DNA from: a gamma proteobacterium symbiont of Ctena orbiculata
GTDB taxonomy: Bacteria; Pseudomonadota; Gammaproteobacteria; Chromatiales; Chromatiaceae
DNA: 38,941 nt
Assembly: GCA_003058525.1 (NCBI GenBank)
Contig: QBVD01000011.1
Coordinates: forward strand, 1 to 38,941
Direction of reading: 5' to 3'
In this document: piece by piece, positions 17,860-26,203 of the stretch
Numbering within the stretch: the first letter of the stretch is position 1
Layout: each line of letters opens with the position of its first letter
Made by a program: the position numbers and the translations under genes
The notes under the pieces: generated by a model
Told to the model about the DNA's origin: nothing
The model's database searches: none
Seen by the model: the letters and a program-made list of their open reading frames with translations, nothing else

Positions 17860-18240
17860 TCAGTTGTTACCTGCCCCTTGGGTAATCCAGTTTTCCACAG
17901 TGGCGACCTCCACCTCACTAAGCGCCTCCTTGCCGTGGGGCATGCGGATCGATGGATCGACCTTCCCTGCGATAAGGCGATAAAATGAGCTTGAGAGTGG
18001 GTCGCCGGCTACCACCACGGGTCCATATTTTGTTCCCTTCATCAGGTTTTCATAACTATCGGTGATAAAACCGCTGGCTTCAGCACCTGCTCCCCCGGGT
18101 AGATGACACTCGGTACAATACTTTTCAACCAATGGTTTGACCTCTGACTTGAAACTCACCGGGGCCGGTCCGGCGCTGCAACCCATCAACAGGGAGGTGC
18201 AGAGTGTTGATGAAAGTAAGAGTGTCGTGCTTCTAGACAT
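17860..18240 (-). CDS. Monohaem c-type cytochrome lipoprotein
   Basis: A 126-residue protein with a lipoprotein signal (lipobox LLMGC, Cys21) and one haem-c site CTECH (C42, C45, H46). A candidate methionine axial ligand is in IRMPHGKEALS. The arrangement VKPLVEKYCTECHLPGG...SEVEVATVENWITQG resembles the planctomycete-type cytochrome c domain found in many proteobacteria. It is probably anchored to a membrane facing the periplasm and carries electrons. A strong terminator follows. Confidence 0.87.
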   Translation of the reverse strand: MSRSTTLLLSSTLCTSLLMGCSAGPAPVSFKSEVKPLVEKYCTECHLPGGAGAEASGFITDSYENLMKGTKYGPVVVAGDPLSSSFYRLIAGKVDPSIRMPHGKEALSEVEVATVENWITQGAGNN

Positions 18241-18414
18241 TGATCTGCTCCTTAATGAGAAATTTATAGGATCAACTGTTTACAGACACAGTGATCCACT
18301 TCTGTATATCCAACCTAAATAATATCTTGGACACTGCTCTTCCAGTATCAGGAAGACAATTTTCAACTGCATACTACCATGTGCATGATGAGTGAATCCG
18401 TGTAAACACCTCGC

Positions 18415-18732
18415 CTACTTCATTCCCATCACCCAATTGAGTACACCTTTTATATCATCCAGACTCGCCTGGCTGGGCGGCATGGCGGTAGTACCCCAAA
18501 TCAGAGCTTCACCAGGGGTGCTTCCAGCCTTTACCTTTGCCGCAAGCCGGTCGACGGCACCAGCTTCGCTGCCATATTTTGTGGCCACATCCTTGAAGGC
18601 GGGGCCTACTAGCTTGGCGTCGGCCTTGTGGCAGCCCATACACCCTGAGCGCATGGCCAGGGTTTGATCAGCTGCTGCGGCATGGGTGAAGAGTGTTGCC
18701 ACTATCATTGAAGCAATAGCGATTTTGCGCAT
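18415..18732 (-). CDS. Class I cytochrome c (c551/c8-like), periplasmic
   Basis: A 105-residue protein with a signal peptide (MRKIAIASMIVATLFTHAAA) and a haem site CMGCH (C31, C34, H35). It is followed by KLVGPAFKDVATKY and a probable axial Met in TTAMPPSQ. This is the classical small soluble cytochrome c551 pattern, an electron shuttle to terminal oxidases or denitrification enzymes. The start at 18732 is preferred over an upstream frame extension because it begins the signal peptide. It lies 174 bases upstream of the lipoprotein cytochrome on the same strand and may share regulation with it. Confidence 0.9.
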   Translation of the reverse strand: MRKIAIASMIVATLFTHAAAADQTLAMRSGCMGCHKADAKLVGPAFKDVATKYGSEAGAVDRLAAKVKAGSTPGEALIWGTTAMPPSQASLDDIKGVLNWVMGMK

Positions 18733-19088
18733 CAGAAAACTCCAAAACTGTTTTACCGGTCTCACCGGGATACGATTCTCCGGCAGATGACCCTACTTAA
18801 TCCACATACACTGTGTCGGGAGACTTCCCGGATTCTTTAGCAATGTATATGACGGCATGGTTTAAAACCCACAACTGCGGTATGCCGTGTCACAAAGGGA
18901 TGTGAGTAGTTTTCTGATTTACTTTGATTTTCATGTGCCTGTGAGAGTTTTTGATAGAAGTACGCCTTAAAATAGGTACCGCGTCGCCATATATCCGTAG
19001 CCTTTTTAAAAATACTCAAGAGTTTCTGAGAATTGCCGAGAAATAGAGACATGTAGACAGTTAATTTCATTTGACAATAGGTTTGACC
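18733..19088. other. Divergent intergenic region: cytochrome c551 / chemoreceptor
   Basis: About 356 bases between genes transcribed in opposite directions. No credible gene or RNA is seen. It must hold promoters for both sides, but no clear sigma-factor consensus could be assigned by eye. Confidence 0.4.
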
Positions 19089-20696
19089 ATGAGTAAGTAC
19101 ATCTCGGTTCAGTGGAAAATTCTCACTCCGATGGCCCTGATCTTCATTCTCATTATGTCGGTTGTCACCGTCTATTCTGCGCAACAGCAAAAGGATCGAT
19201 TGTTAAGGTTGACGGAGAATCAGATATTCGACGTATTGAACGGTTATCTCGACAGTATGAATGCCATGATGTTTACCGGGACCATGGGTAACAGGGAGAT
19301 GTTGAAGCAGAAAATCGAGAAGCGGGACGGGGTACTCGAAGTGCGTATGTTGCGCGGAGAGGCGGTAAACAAGACATTCGGCGATGGATTCGATCATGAA
19401 AAACCCTTGGATGACCTGGACAGACGGGCATTGAATGGTGAACAGATCATCCAGGTGGAAGAGATCAAGGGTGATCGCATTGTTACCATCATTGAGCCTT
19501 TTGCCGCGGTAGCGGACCGCAATGGCACCAACTGCCTTACCTGCCATGCCTTACCGGAAGGGACGGTCCTGGGTGCTGGCAGGTTGACCTTCTCTCTGGC
19601 TGAAAGGGACAAGGCGATCGAGAATGAGCTGTTGTTCAGCGCCGCTATCAACTTTATGGTATTACTGGCTGGTCTGGTCATCATAAACACGATTATGCGT
19701 AAGGTGGTGATCAAACCACTTTATGGATTGAAAAAGACCGTGGAAAAGATCGGTGCGGATTCCGATCTGCGTCCACGCGTATCCCTTGGAGCCAATGATG
19801 AGTTTCACCAGGTTGGCACGGCCGTCAATACCATGCTGGACAGGTTTCAACCCACAATCACCGACCTGGCGCAGACAATGGACGGTCTGGCGAACTCCGC
19901 CGAGCAGCTGGCTCATGTCACCAAAACGACCCGTGATGGGGTCGATGAGCAGGAAAAAGAGACGAGTCAATTGACCGTGGCCATTGGTGAGCTCACCCTT
20001 GCCGCGGAAGAGGTGGCGAAGAATGCAGCCGGCGCCGAGCAGGCGGCGGTTGAGGCGAGATCCAACGCGGGAGACGGCAGTGATGTGGTCGCCCAGGTAT
20101 CCGAATCCATCAAGCGACTGGCGAATCGGGTGGATGATGCCGCGGTAGTTGTACGTCAGCTTGCTGAGGGTACGCAAAGCATCGGCCAGGTCTCCGAATC
20201 AATCACAGCCATAGCGGAACAGACCAATCTTCTCGCCCTGAATGCGGCTATCGAGGCGGCACGGGCCGGTGAACAGGGTCGCGGATTTGCGGTGGTTGCC
20301 GATGAGGTGCGAAACCTGGCTCAGCGCACTCAAGAGGCGACCCATGAGATTCAGGATATCATTGAGCAGTTGGTATCCGCCTCCAACCAGGCGGTTAAGG
20401 TGATGGACGGGAGCAAGAAGGAGGCTGATCAAAGTGTCACTGATTCCGACCGGGCCGGTGAGGCCTTGGCGCAGATCGCAAACGCGGTGGAGTCGATCAG
20501 TGATATGAATTCGGTCATCGCCACTGCCGCTGCGGAGCAGACCTCCGTGGCCAGTGAGATCAACAAGAACATCATCGCCATCAACGAAGTATCCCACCAG
20601 ACAGCCGAGGGGACCTGCCGTACACTCAAGGAGAGTGAAGAGGTGGCGCGGATCTCCGCCCAACTGGATAAGATAGTCGATCAGTTCAAGGTTTGA
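19089..20696 (+). CDS. Methyl-accepting chemotaxis protein with periplasmic haem-c motif
   Basis: A 535-residue chemoreceptor from the ATG at 19089 (a TTG six codons earlier is less likely). Topology is a first membrane helix (~10-32), a periplasmic sensor (~33-182), a second helix (~184-204), HAMP (~205-260) and a cytoplasmic signalling domain. The signalling hairpin [20 protein letters not shown]...[15 protein letters not shown] is canonical. The sensor contains [11 protein letters not shown] (C149, C152, H153), a single CxxCH attachment site just before membrane helix 2, so a covalent haem is expected in the periplasm. No C-terminal CheR/CheB tether pentapeptide is present. It probably senses redox state, oxygen, NO or a similar haem ligand. 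It converges on the hydrogenase operon, with two cytochromes c behind it. Confidence 0.92.
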   Translation: MSKYISVQWKILTPMALIFILIMSVVTVYSAQQQKDRLLRLTENQIFDVLNGYLDSMNAMMFTGTMGNREMLKQKIEKRDGVLEVRMLRGEAVNKTFGDGFDHEKPLDDLDRRALNGEQIIQVEEIKGDRIVTIIEPFAAVADRNGTNCLTCHALPEGTVLGAGRLTFSLAERDKAIENELLFSAAINFMVLLAGLVIINTIMRKVVIKPLYGLKKTVEKIGADSDLRPRVSLGANDEFHQVGTAVNTMLDRFQPTITDLAQTMDGLANSAEQLAHVTKTTRDGVDEQEKETSQLTVAIGELTLAAEEVAKNAAGAEQAAVEARSNAGDGSDVVAQVSESIKRLANRVDDAAVVVRQLAEGTQSIGQVSESITAIAEQTNLLALNAAIEAARAGEQGRGFAVVADEVRNLAQRTQEATHEIQDIIEQLVSASNQAVKVMDGSKKEADQSVTDSDRAGEALAQIANAVESISDMNSVIATAAAEQTSVASEINKNIIAINEVSHQTAEGTCRTLKESEEVARISAQLDKIVDQFKV

Positions 20697-20704
20697 TGGG
20701 TAGT

Positions 20705-20744
20705 ATCGGGACCGCCCGGCGAAAGCCGGGTTAGGTCTCCCGAT
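20705..20744. terminator. Stem-loop between convergent chemoreceptor and hybE
   Basis: An inner 6-bp stem CCCGGC/GCCGGG closed by a GAAA tetraloop (20715-20730) is extended by an imperfect outer stem (20705-20713 with 20734-20744). It overlaps the hybE stop codon. No strong T tract follows, so termination efficiency is uncertain. Confidence 0.45.
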
Positions 20745-21318
20745 GCGTGATACCGCGCAGTAGCTCTCGACGGGAAATCGCCGACTCCCGACTCTCTTCA
20801 GCTGTCTCCGAAACCTGTTCAGCGACGGCATAACCGTCTACGTCGATCTCGACCTCCTCTTCTCCACGTAGAATTCGCCCAAGCAGCTCCTCGTCATAGG
20901 GATCTTCATCAGGCTCTTCGACCTCGACCATCAAGGTTTGCATGAAACTTCTGGCGGCTGCCTCTGCATGCTGCTGATTGACGAACTCGTGCATCGGTGA
21001 ATAGAGCGAGTGGGTCTGGCAGCGACCTATACCGTCAATCTCATTGACCATAAATTTATACTGATTGGCAGGGAGGCGGTGGGGCTGTTTGTGGCCCAGT
21101 TCCATCTCGCTCCAATCCTCGTTTTCGGCTGGAAACATAATCAAATTCATCATCCAGGGGGTGATGACGATGCCGATGCTGCGGCCCTGATAGTGTTGAA
21201 AACCAACCGTCGCGACTTGCAGCATGGGATTGAGCAGGGGAATACCCTGCATCTGCTCCTCCTGAATACGGGTAAAGGTCTCTTCAATCAGGCAGGTCAG
21301 CTGTTGTAGATCGTGCAT
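20731..21318 (-). CDS. hybE: [NiFe]-hydrogenase assembly chaperone HybE
   Basis: A 195-residue cytoplasmic chaperone of the HybE/HupJ family, which binds the hydrogenase-2 precursor and helps coordinate maturation before Tat export. The family core is NPMLQVATVGFQHYQGRSIG followed by ITPWMMNLIMFP, then LPANQYKFM and GRCQTHSLYSPMHEF. The start at 21318 leaves a 28-base gap after hypC, and upstream in-frame starts would overlap hypC. Compared with E. coli HybE (162 aa) it has a long acidic C-terminal tail (EVEEPDEDPYDEELL and onwards) ending in SRRELLRG. It is the last gene of the hyb operon. Confidence 0.85.
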   Translation of the reverse strand: MHDLQQLTCLIEETFTRIQEEQMQGIPLLNPMLQVATVGFQHYQGRSIGIVITPWMMNLIMFPAENEDWSEMELGHKQPHRLPANQYKFMVNEIDGIGRCQTHSLYSPMHEFVNQQHAEAAARSFMQTLMVEVEEPDEDPYDEELLGRILRGEEEVEIDVDGYAVAEQVSETAEESRESAISRRELLRGITHRET

Positions 21319-21346
21319 GGTGTTCACCCCGATGAATCGTCGGCTG

Positions 21347-21619
21347 TCAGGATTCTGCCAGTCCGGGAAAATAGTGGTCGACGTCGATCTCGGCGTCATC
21401 AGTCATGATGGCGCTGAGTCCGTCCAGTGCCTTGTCGATGTTGCGAGCATCCTCTTCATCGATAACCTCTCGCGCGGAGCCGAGAAAGGTCAGCAGCCAG
21501 GTGCCGGCCGGCTGCGGACCGGTCAACATCATGTTGATCTGCTCCTCGCCGTTACGGGTGCGGCAGCGGGCGATAAAATCACCTGCCTCGATCACCTGTG
21601 CCGGGATGCCTACGCACAT
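21347..21619 (-). CDS. hypC: HypC/HybG-family hydrogenase maturation chaperone
   Basis: A 90-residue protein with the invariant N-terminus MCVGIPAQV, whose Cys2 binds iron and the precursor large subunit. HypC/HybG carries Fe(CN)2CO from HypD to the hydrogenase large subunit. Conserved GTWLLTFLGSAREVID matches the family centre. Its place in a hyb operon suggests the HybG role specific to this enzyme. HypD, HypE and HypF must be elsewhere because none is in the window. Confidence 0.92.
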   Translation of the reverse strand: MCVGIPAQVIEAGDFIARCRTRNGEEQINMMLTGPQPAGTWLLTFLGSAREVIDEEDARNIDKALDGLSAIMTDDAEIDVDHYFPGLAES

Positions 21620-21644
21620 AGATGTTTCCTCTTTAACTTGAATA

Positions 21645-21775
21645 AGTCCGCAAATGAACGCTAATTAACACAAATATTTAGAGTGTGGGCTGGGATTCTG
21701 CCCTCCCATTTACCTTGTAACAAGCCGCACTCTGCATATGAAACATTTGCGTTTATTCGCGTTCATTTGCGGACT
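21645..21775. repeat. Miniature inverted repeat (MITE-like) inside hyb operon
   Basis: Arms 21645-21680 and 21740-21775 are inverted copies, 36 bases each with about 5 mismatches. The outer 17 bases are identical (AGTCCGCAAATGAACGC). Inner sequences also pair partially (GAGTGTGGG with CCGCACTC). It occupies nearly the whole hybD-hypC gap, in which no coding frame exists. In RNA it would be one long hairpin and could affect stability or expression of the downstream hypC-hybE part. Its general form is that of a dispersed non-autonomous repeat. Confidence 0.75.
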
Positions 21776-21781
21776 AAAAAC

Positions 21782-22339
21782 TTAGCTGATTAGACCCGCA
21801 GAAGCCTCGAACTCAGCCTCACGTTTCCAGTGCCCGCTGCGCGCCTGGGATCGGGATTCGAGTTCGATGCCCAGCGAGGCCAGCTCGTCCACAAGCATCT
21901 GCACCATAGCCTCAAGGCCTGCTGTGGCCTCCGGAGTCAGCCCGAGCCGGTTCTCCAGGGAATGCGGCACCATACCGATGATGGTGACCTGCTGCGGCGT
22001 TTCGCCCTTGAGGGAAAGCAGGGCCAGCAAATCGGAGACACCGAGCTGATGGTTGGAAAGCTTGGTCTGAAAAAAGGCGGGAATCTCATCGTTGGCTATG
22101 CGTATCAGGCTGCCATAGGGTGCCCCGGTATTCACTGCATCGGCGATAATCAGGTTATCCGCCCGACGCATCGGTTCGAACAATTCCATACCTGTGGTGC
22201 CGCCATCGACGACCTCGACGCCACTGGAGATATGGTAGCGGTTCACCAGCTCCTCAACGGCGCGGACACCAATGCCTTCATCCTGCATCAATACGTTGCC
22301 CATACCGATCACAAGGGTCTTTTTTACACTGTTTCTCAT
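21782..22339 (-). CDS. hybD: Hydrogenase maturation protease HybD/HupD
   Basis: A 185-residue endopeptidase that removes the C-terminal peptide of the large subunit after nickel insertion. Motifs are VIGMGNVLMQDEGIGVRAVEEL (with the Ni-probing Glu/Asp), VVDGGTTGMELFEPM, IADAVNTGAPYGS and SNHQLGVSDLLALL (His ligand). The last ~25 residues are an extension beyond the usual family end. It lies 25 bases after hybC, in the same order as E. coli hybC-hybD. Confidence 0.93.
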   Translation of the reverse strand: MRNSVKKTLVIGMGNVLMQDEGIGVRAVEELVNRYHISSGVEVVDGGTTGMELFEPMRRADNLIIADAVNTGAPYGSLIRIANDEIPAFFQTKLSNHQLGVSDLLALLSLKGETPQQVTIIGMVPHSLENRLGLTPEATAGLEAMVQMLVDELASLGIELESRSQARSGHWKREAEFEASAGLIS

Positions 22340-22364
22340 AGCGCAAACGCTCCCATTGAAATGC

Positions 22365-24068
22365 TTACAGCGCCTTGACCCGCACGATTTCCTGCTGCTC
22401 GGTGTCGACCATGTGAATGGCGCAGGCGATGCAGGGATCGAAGGAGTGGACGGTGCGCAATACCTCCAGGGGCTTCTCCGGATCGGCCACCGGATTGTCC
22501 ATCAGAGAGGACTCGTAGGGACCGATCTCGCCATCTGCGTCGCGGGGCCCGGCATTCCAGGTACTGGGCACCACCGCCTGGTAGTTCTTGATCTTGCCAT
22601 CCTCGATCACCACCCAGTGAGAGAGGGTGCCGCGGGGCGCCTGGTGGAAGCCGACGCCTTTGATCTCGCCCTTGGGGAAGACCGGGGCGTTGAAGGTGTC
22701 CAGGTCACCGGTGCCGATGTTGTCCACCAGCTTTTGCCACTGTGACTTCAAGGTATCCATCATCACCGCGCAGCGTACCGCCCTGGCGGCATGGCGGCCG
22801 ATGGTGGAGTTGACCGCGGAGAGCGGTATATCCGGGTTCTGGGAGACCGTTTTCAGGATGTCCAGCGCCTGATTGAGGTATTGGTTGTAGCCTGCGTGGC
22901 CGCTGGCCACACCCACCAAAACGTCTGCCAGGGGACCTACCTCGGCCCGCTTGCCGTAGAAGGTGGGGGCCTTGACCCAGGAGTATTTACCTTCGTCCTG
23001 GAAGTCGGTGTACTCGGGTTCGGTTTCGCCCACCCAAGGGTGGAGTGCGTCGCCACCCTGGTACCAGGCATGTTTTGAACTCTCCGCCACACCGTCACGG
23101 AAGTAAGCATCGCCGAAGGTGGTGATCGGCTTCAGGCTGTTGATGTCGCCGTTCTCGATGTAACCGCCGGGCAGGTCAAAGGCCGTGCCCTTGGCGTCCT
23201 GGGGACAGTCAGGCACTGTCAGGTAGTTGTTGACACCGCCGCCGATGCCGGCCCAGTCGAGATAGAAGGCGCCCACTGCGGGCACATCGACCAGGTAGGT
23301 CGATTTGACAAAGTGATCCAGCTTGTCGATGAAACCCTTGATCAGCATCAGGCGCTCGATGTTGAGTACCGAGGGAGCGTCGTGACCGATGGAGTTACTG
23401 ACCCCGCCCACCGCCACATTCTGGATATGGGGACTCTTGCCGCCGAGGATGGCGACGACCTTGTTGGCGTAGTTCTGCACATCCAGCGCCTGCAGGTAGT
23501 GGGCAACCGCCATCAGGTTGACCTCGGGGGGCAGCTTCATGGCCGGATGGCCCCAGTAGCCGCTGGCGAAGGGACCGAGCTGGCCGCTGCCGACGAAGGT
23601 CTTGAGCCGCTCCTGTACCGCCTTCATCTCATGGGGGCCGTTGAGAGGCCAGTCCGACAGACTCTCCGCCAGTTTGGCGGTGGCCACCGGGTCGGCATCC
23701 AGCGCCGAGACCACGTCCACCCAGTCCACCGCAGAGAGGTGGTAGAAGTGGACGATGTGGTCCTGTACCGCATGGGCGGTCTGGATGATGTTGCGGACCA
23801 GCTGGGCGTTGACCGGCACCTCCAGGTCGAGGGCGTTCTCCACCGCACGTACCGAGGTGATGGCGTGAACCGTGGTGCAGACGCCGCAGAAGCGCTGGGT
23901 GTAGGTCCAGGCCTCACGGGGATCTCGGCCAACCAGGATTTTTTCGATGCCGCGCCACATCTGACCGGACGACCAGGCCTTGCTGACCTTGCCGTCATCC
24001 ACCTCCACATCGATGCGCAGGTGGCCTTCGATGCGAGTTATCGGGTCGACAGTTATACGTGTTGTCAC
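22365..24068 (-). CDS. hybC: Uptake [NiFe]-hydrogenase large subunit HybC
   Basis: A 567-residue catalytic subunit that oxidises H2 at the Ni-Fe centre in the periplasm. The N-terminal L1 motif RFCGVCTTVHA (C61, C64) and the C-terminal L2 motif DPCIACAIH (C546, C549) supply the four Ni/Fe cysteines. The residue after H552 begins a 15-residue extension that the HybD protease is expected to remove. It lacks its own Tat signal and would be co-exported with HybO. It starts with GTG, preceded by GAGGAG, and lies 12 bases after hybB. Gene order O-A-B-C-D identifies a hydrogenase-2-like group 1 enzyme. Confidence 0.96.
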   Translation of the reverse strand: MTTRITVDPITRIEGHLRIDVEVDDGKVSKAWSSGQMWRGIEKILVGRDPREAWTYTQRFCGVCTTVHAITSVRAVENALDLEVPVNAQLVRNIIQTAHAVQDHIVHFYHLSAVDWVDVVSALDADPVATAKLAESLSDWPLNGPHEMKAVQERLKTFVGSGQLGPFASGYWGHPAMKLPPEVNLMAVAHYLQALDVQNYANKVVAILGGKSPHIQNVAVGGVSNSIGHDAPSVLNIERLMLIKGFIDKLDHFVKSTYLVDVPAVGAFYLDWAGIGGGVNNYLTVPDCPQDAKGTAFDLPGGYIENGDINSLKPITTFGDAYFRDGVAESSKHAWYQGGDALHPWVGETEPEYTDFQDEGKYSWVKAPTFYGKRAEVGPLADVLVGVASGHAGYNQYLNQALDILKTVSQNPDIPLSAVNSTIGRHAARAVRCAVMMDTLKSQWQKLVDNIGTGDLDTFNAPVFPKGEIKGVGFHQAPRGTLSHWVVIEDGKIKNYQAVVPSTWNAGPRDADGEIGPYESSLMDNPVADPEKPLEVLRTVHSFDPCIACAIHMVDTEQQEIVRVKAL

Positions 24069-24080
24069 GATGGAATCTCC

Positions 24081-25226
24081 TCAGGATCTTGCAGAGTCTG
24101 CGTTGTGTAGCACGGGGAATTTCTTCACCACGAACAGAAAGACCATGATCTCCAGGGCCACCATGCCGGCGGTGACCATGATCTCCGGGACAGAGGGGAA
24201 GTAGCTGTAGCCCGGACCCGGATCGTAGGTGATGAGAAAAGCGTTGAATCGGTAGAGCGAGCCGGCGAATAGCATGGAGACCGAGGCCCAGAGCAGCAGC
24301 GGGCCGTGTCCCCGGTATTTGGCCGAACTCAACACCATCAGCGGAAAGACGAACAGGGCCGTCTCAAGCAGGAACATCAGGCTGCCCAGGTCACCGGCGA
24401 AGATAAACCCCAGCTTGCCGTTCAATAGGATCTCGCCGAAGCGGAACCCAAGGTAGACTGCGATCAGACCGACAATCCCCTTGCCCAGACCCGCCAGCAG
24501 GGGTGTTTCGGAGGGACGCCGGAAGCCGACGCTGCTGAAGGAGGCCTCGAAGACCACCACCGCGAAGCCCATGGTCAGAGCGGTAAGAATGGCCAGCAGG
24601 GGCTGCAGGTGCAGCGATTGCCAGAGGGGGTGCACCTTGTAGCCCATGGCGATCAGCATGGAGCCGAGGGAGGACTGGTGCATGGTCGGCAGCAGCACGC
24701 CGAGGGCGATGAAGATGAAGAGCACCTTGTTCAACGTCTTGATCAGCCCCTTGGCGCCGAATCTCTCCAGCAGGGTGGGGGCAAACTCGATGCAGAGCAC
24801 CAGGATGTAGGTGGCGACACAGAGGCCGACCTCCAGCATCACCGAATTGAAGTTCATGTGCCAGGGGGTGAAGATGTTGTAGAACTGCCAATAGCGGCCC
24901 ATGTCGATCATGGCACCGATGCCGCCCAGGCCGTAGCCGAGCAGGCTGGCCAGCAGGGCGGGACGCATCAGCGGATGGTACTTGCCCTTGTTCATGATAT
25001 AGACGGTGATGGCAAGGGCGTAGCCGCCGCAGGCCAGGGCGGTGCCCACTACCACGTCATAGACTACCCACACGCCCCAGGCATAGCCGCCGTTGAGATT
25101 GGTGACAAGCCCCATGCCGTGAATGAAGCGCAGGGCCAGATAGTAGCTACCGATCAGGGCCACTATACCGAGAATGATGAATGGCAGGGTGACGACCGGC
25201 CGTTTGAGGGGTTGGTATGCACTCAT
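24081..25226 (-). CDS. hybB: Hydrogenase integral membrane subunit HybB (NrfD family)
   Basis: A 381-residue polytopic inner-membrane protein with about nine to ten hydrophobic helices, similar in length to E. coli HybB (392 aa). The NrfD/PsrC-like core includes NGGYAWGVWVVYDVVVGTAL, GRYWQFYNIFTPWHMNFNSV and HQSSLGSM. It passes electrons from the HybA ferredoxin subunit to menaquinone or ubiquinone, and in hydrogenase-2 it is linked to proton translocation. Its start overlaps the hybA stop as ATGA, so translation is coupled. Confidence 0.93.
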   Translation of the reverse strand: MSAYQPLKRPVVTLPFIILGIVALIGSYYLALRFIHGMGLVTNLNGGYAWGVWVVYDVVVGTALACGGYALAITVYIMNKGKYHPLMRPALLASLLGYGLGGIGAMIDMGRYWQFYNIFTPWHMNFNSVMLEVGLCVATYILVLCIEFAPTLLERFGAKGLIKTLNKVLFIFIALGVLLPTMHQSSLGSMLIAMGYKVHPLWQSLHLQPLLAILTALTMGFAVVVFEASFSSVGFRRPSETPLLAGLGKGIVGLIAVYLGFRFGEILLNGKLGFIFAGDLGSLMFLLETALFVFPLMVLSSAKYRGHGPLLLWASVSMLFAGSLYRFNAFLITYDPGPGYSYFPSVPEIMVTAGMVALEIMVFLFVVKKFPVLHNADSARS

Positions 25227-26194
25227 GAGTCGTCTCCTTCCTCGTCTTCGGTGTTACGGCGCACCACATAGGTGAGCCCTGCCAGGGCGATGGCGGGCAG
25301 AGCCATATAGCTGTAGAGGGTGTGCTGTACGGTCTCCGAGATGGAGGCGTAGGAGCGTTCCTGCAGCGGCGGCATTCCGAGTTTGTCGAAGGGGATGGAG
25401 GAGATGTGCAGGACGTTGGTGCCGCCCGCCTCCTTCTCGCCCCAGACATGCTGCCGGTACTCGGGCACCGTCTTTTCGTGATGGCTGTCGGGACTGCGCA
25501 CATCACCGCGAGGATAGTTGTAGATCTCACCGGGTTTCAAAGTCATACGACGCTTGGCCTCTTCCAGCAAAGCCTTACGCGAACCGAACAGGGTGGCCCC
25601 GGTGGGGCAGGCCTCGGCACAGCCGGTCATCTGACCCTTGTCGATGCGCTCGACCCCGGCCTGATTGCACATCTGACACTTGTGGATCTCACCGAAGGGA
25701 TTGTCGTAGTCGAACTGGGGCACGTTATAGGGACAGCCCACCATGCAGGTACGGCAACCGATGCAGGCATCGGGATGGTGAGTGACGATGCCGGTCTTCG
25801 GATGGCGCCGCATGGCGGTCACCGGGCAGACCGAGACACAACCCGGATCGACACAGTGCATACAGCTGCGTTTTTCGAAGGCGTAGCCGTTTTCCACCGC
25901 ATCCTTCAGTTCACCCTCGCCGTCGCTGTAGACCTTGATCACATTGAGGGTTTGAGCAGACAGGTCGTAGGCTGAGTCCCAGGCGGTCTCATCGCCCAGC
26001 GGGGTCGGAGGCATGCCGTTGACCTCCTTGCACTTGCTGACACAGGCCTTGCAGCCGATGCACAGCGTCGAGTCGTAGAGCATGCCGATGGCCTCTTCCG
26101 CCGGCTCCAGATTGCCTCGGGCCTCGGCGTTGCCGGCGCCCAAAAGGGCTGCGCCGCCGCCAAGGGAGGCCTTGAGAAAGTCTCTGCGTTTCAT
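25223..26194 (-). CDS. hybA: Hydrogenase ferredoxin-like subunit HybA
   Basis: A 323-residue iron-sulfur protein with an N-terminal Tat signal (KRRDFLKASLGGGAALL). Its cysteine clusters, for about four [4Fe-4S] centres, are CIGCKACVSKC, CMHCVDPGCVSVC, CIGCRTCMVGC and the loop CQMCN...CAEAC. A single C-terminal membrane helix (ALPAIALAGLTYVV) anchors it on the periplasmic side. It relays electrons between HybO and HybB. It is tightly spaced between hybO (9 bases) and hybB (overlap). Confidence 0.95.
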   Translation of the reverse strand: MKRRDFLKASLGGGAALLGAGNAEARGNLEPAEEAIGMLYDSTLCIGCKACVSKCKEVNGMPPTPLGDETAWDSAYDLSAQTLNVIKVYSDGEGELKDAVENGYAFEKRSCMHCVDPGCVSVCPVTAMRRHPKTGIVTHHPDACIGCRTCMVGCPYNVPQFDYDNPFGEIHKCQMCNQAGVERIDKGQMTGCAEACPTGATLFGSRKALLEEAKRRMTLKPGEIYNYPRGDVRSPDSHHEKTVPEYRQHVWGEKEAGGTNVLHISSIPFDKLGMPPLQERSYASISETVQHTLYSYMALPAIALAGLTYVVRRNTEDEEGDDS

Positions 26195-26203
26195 GTTACC
26201 CCC

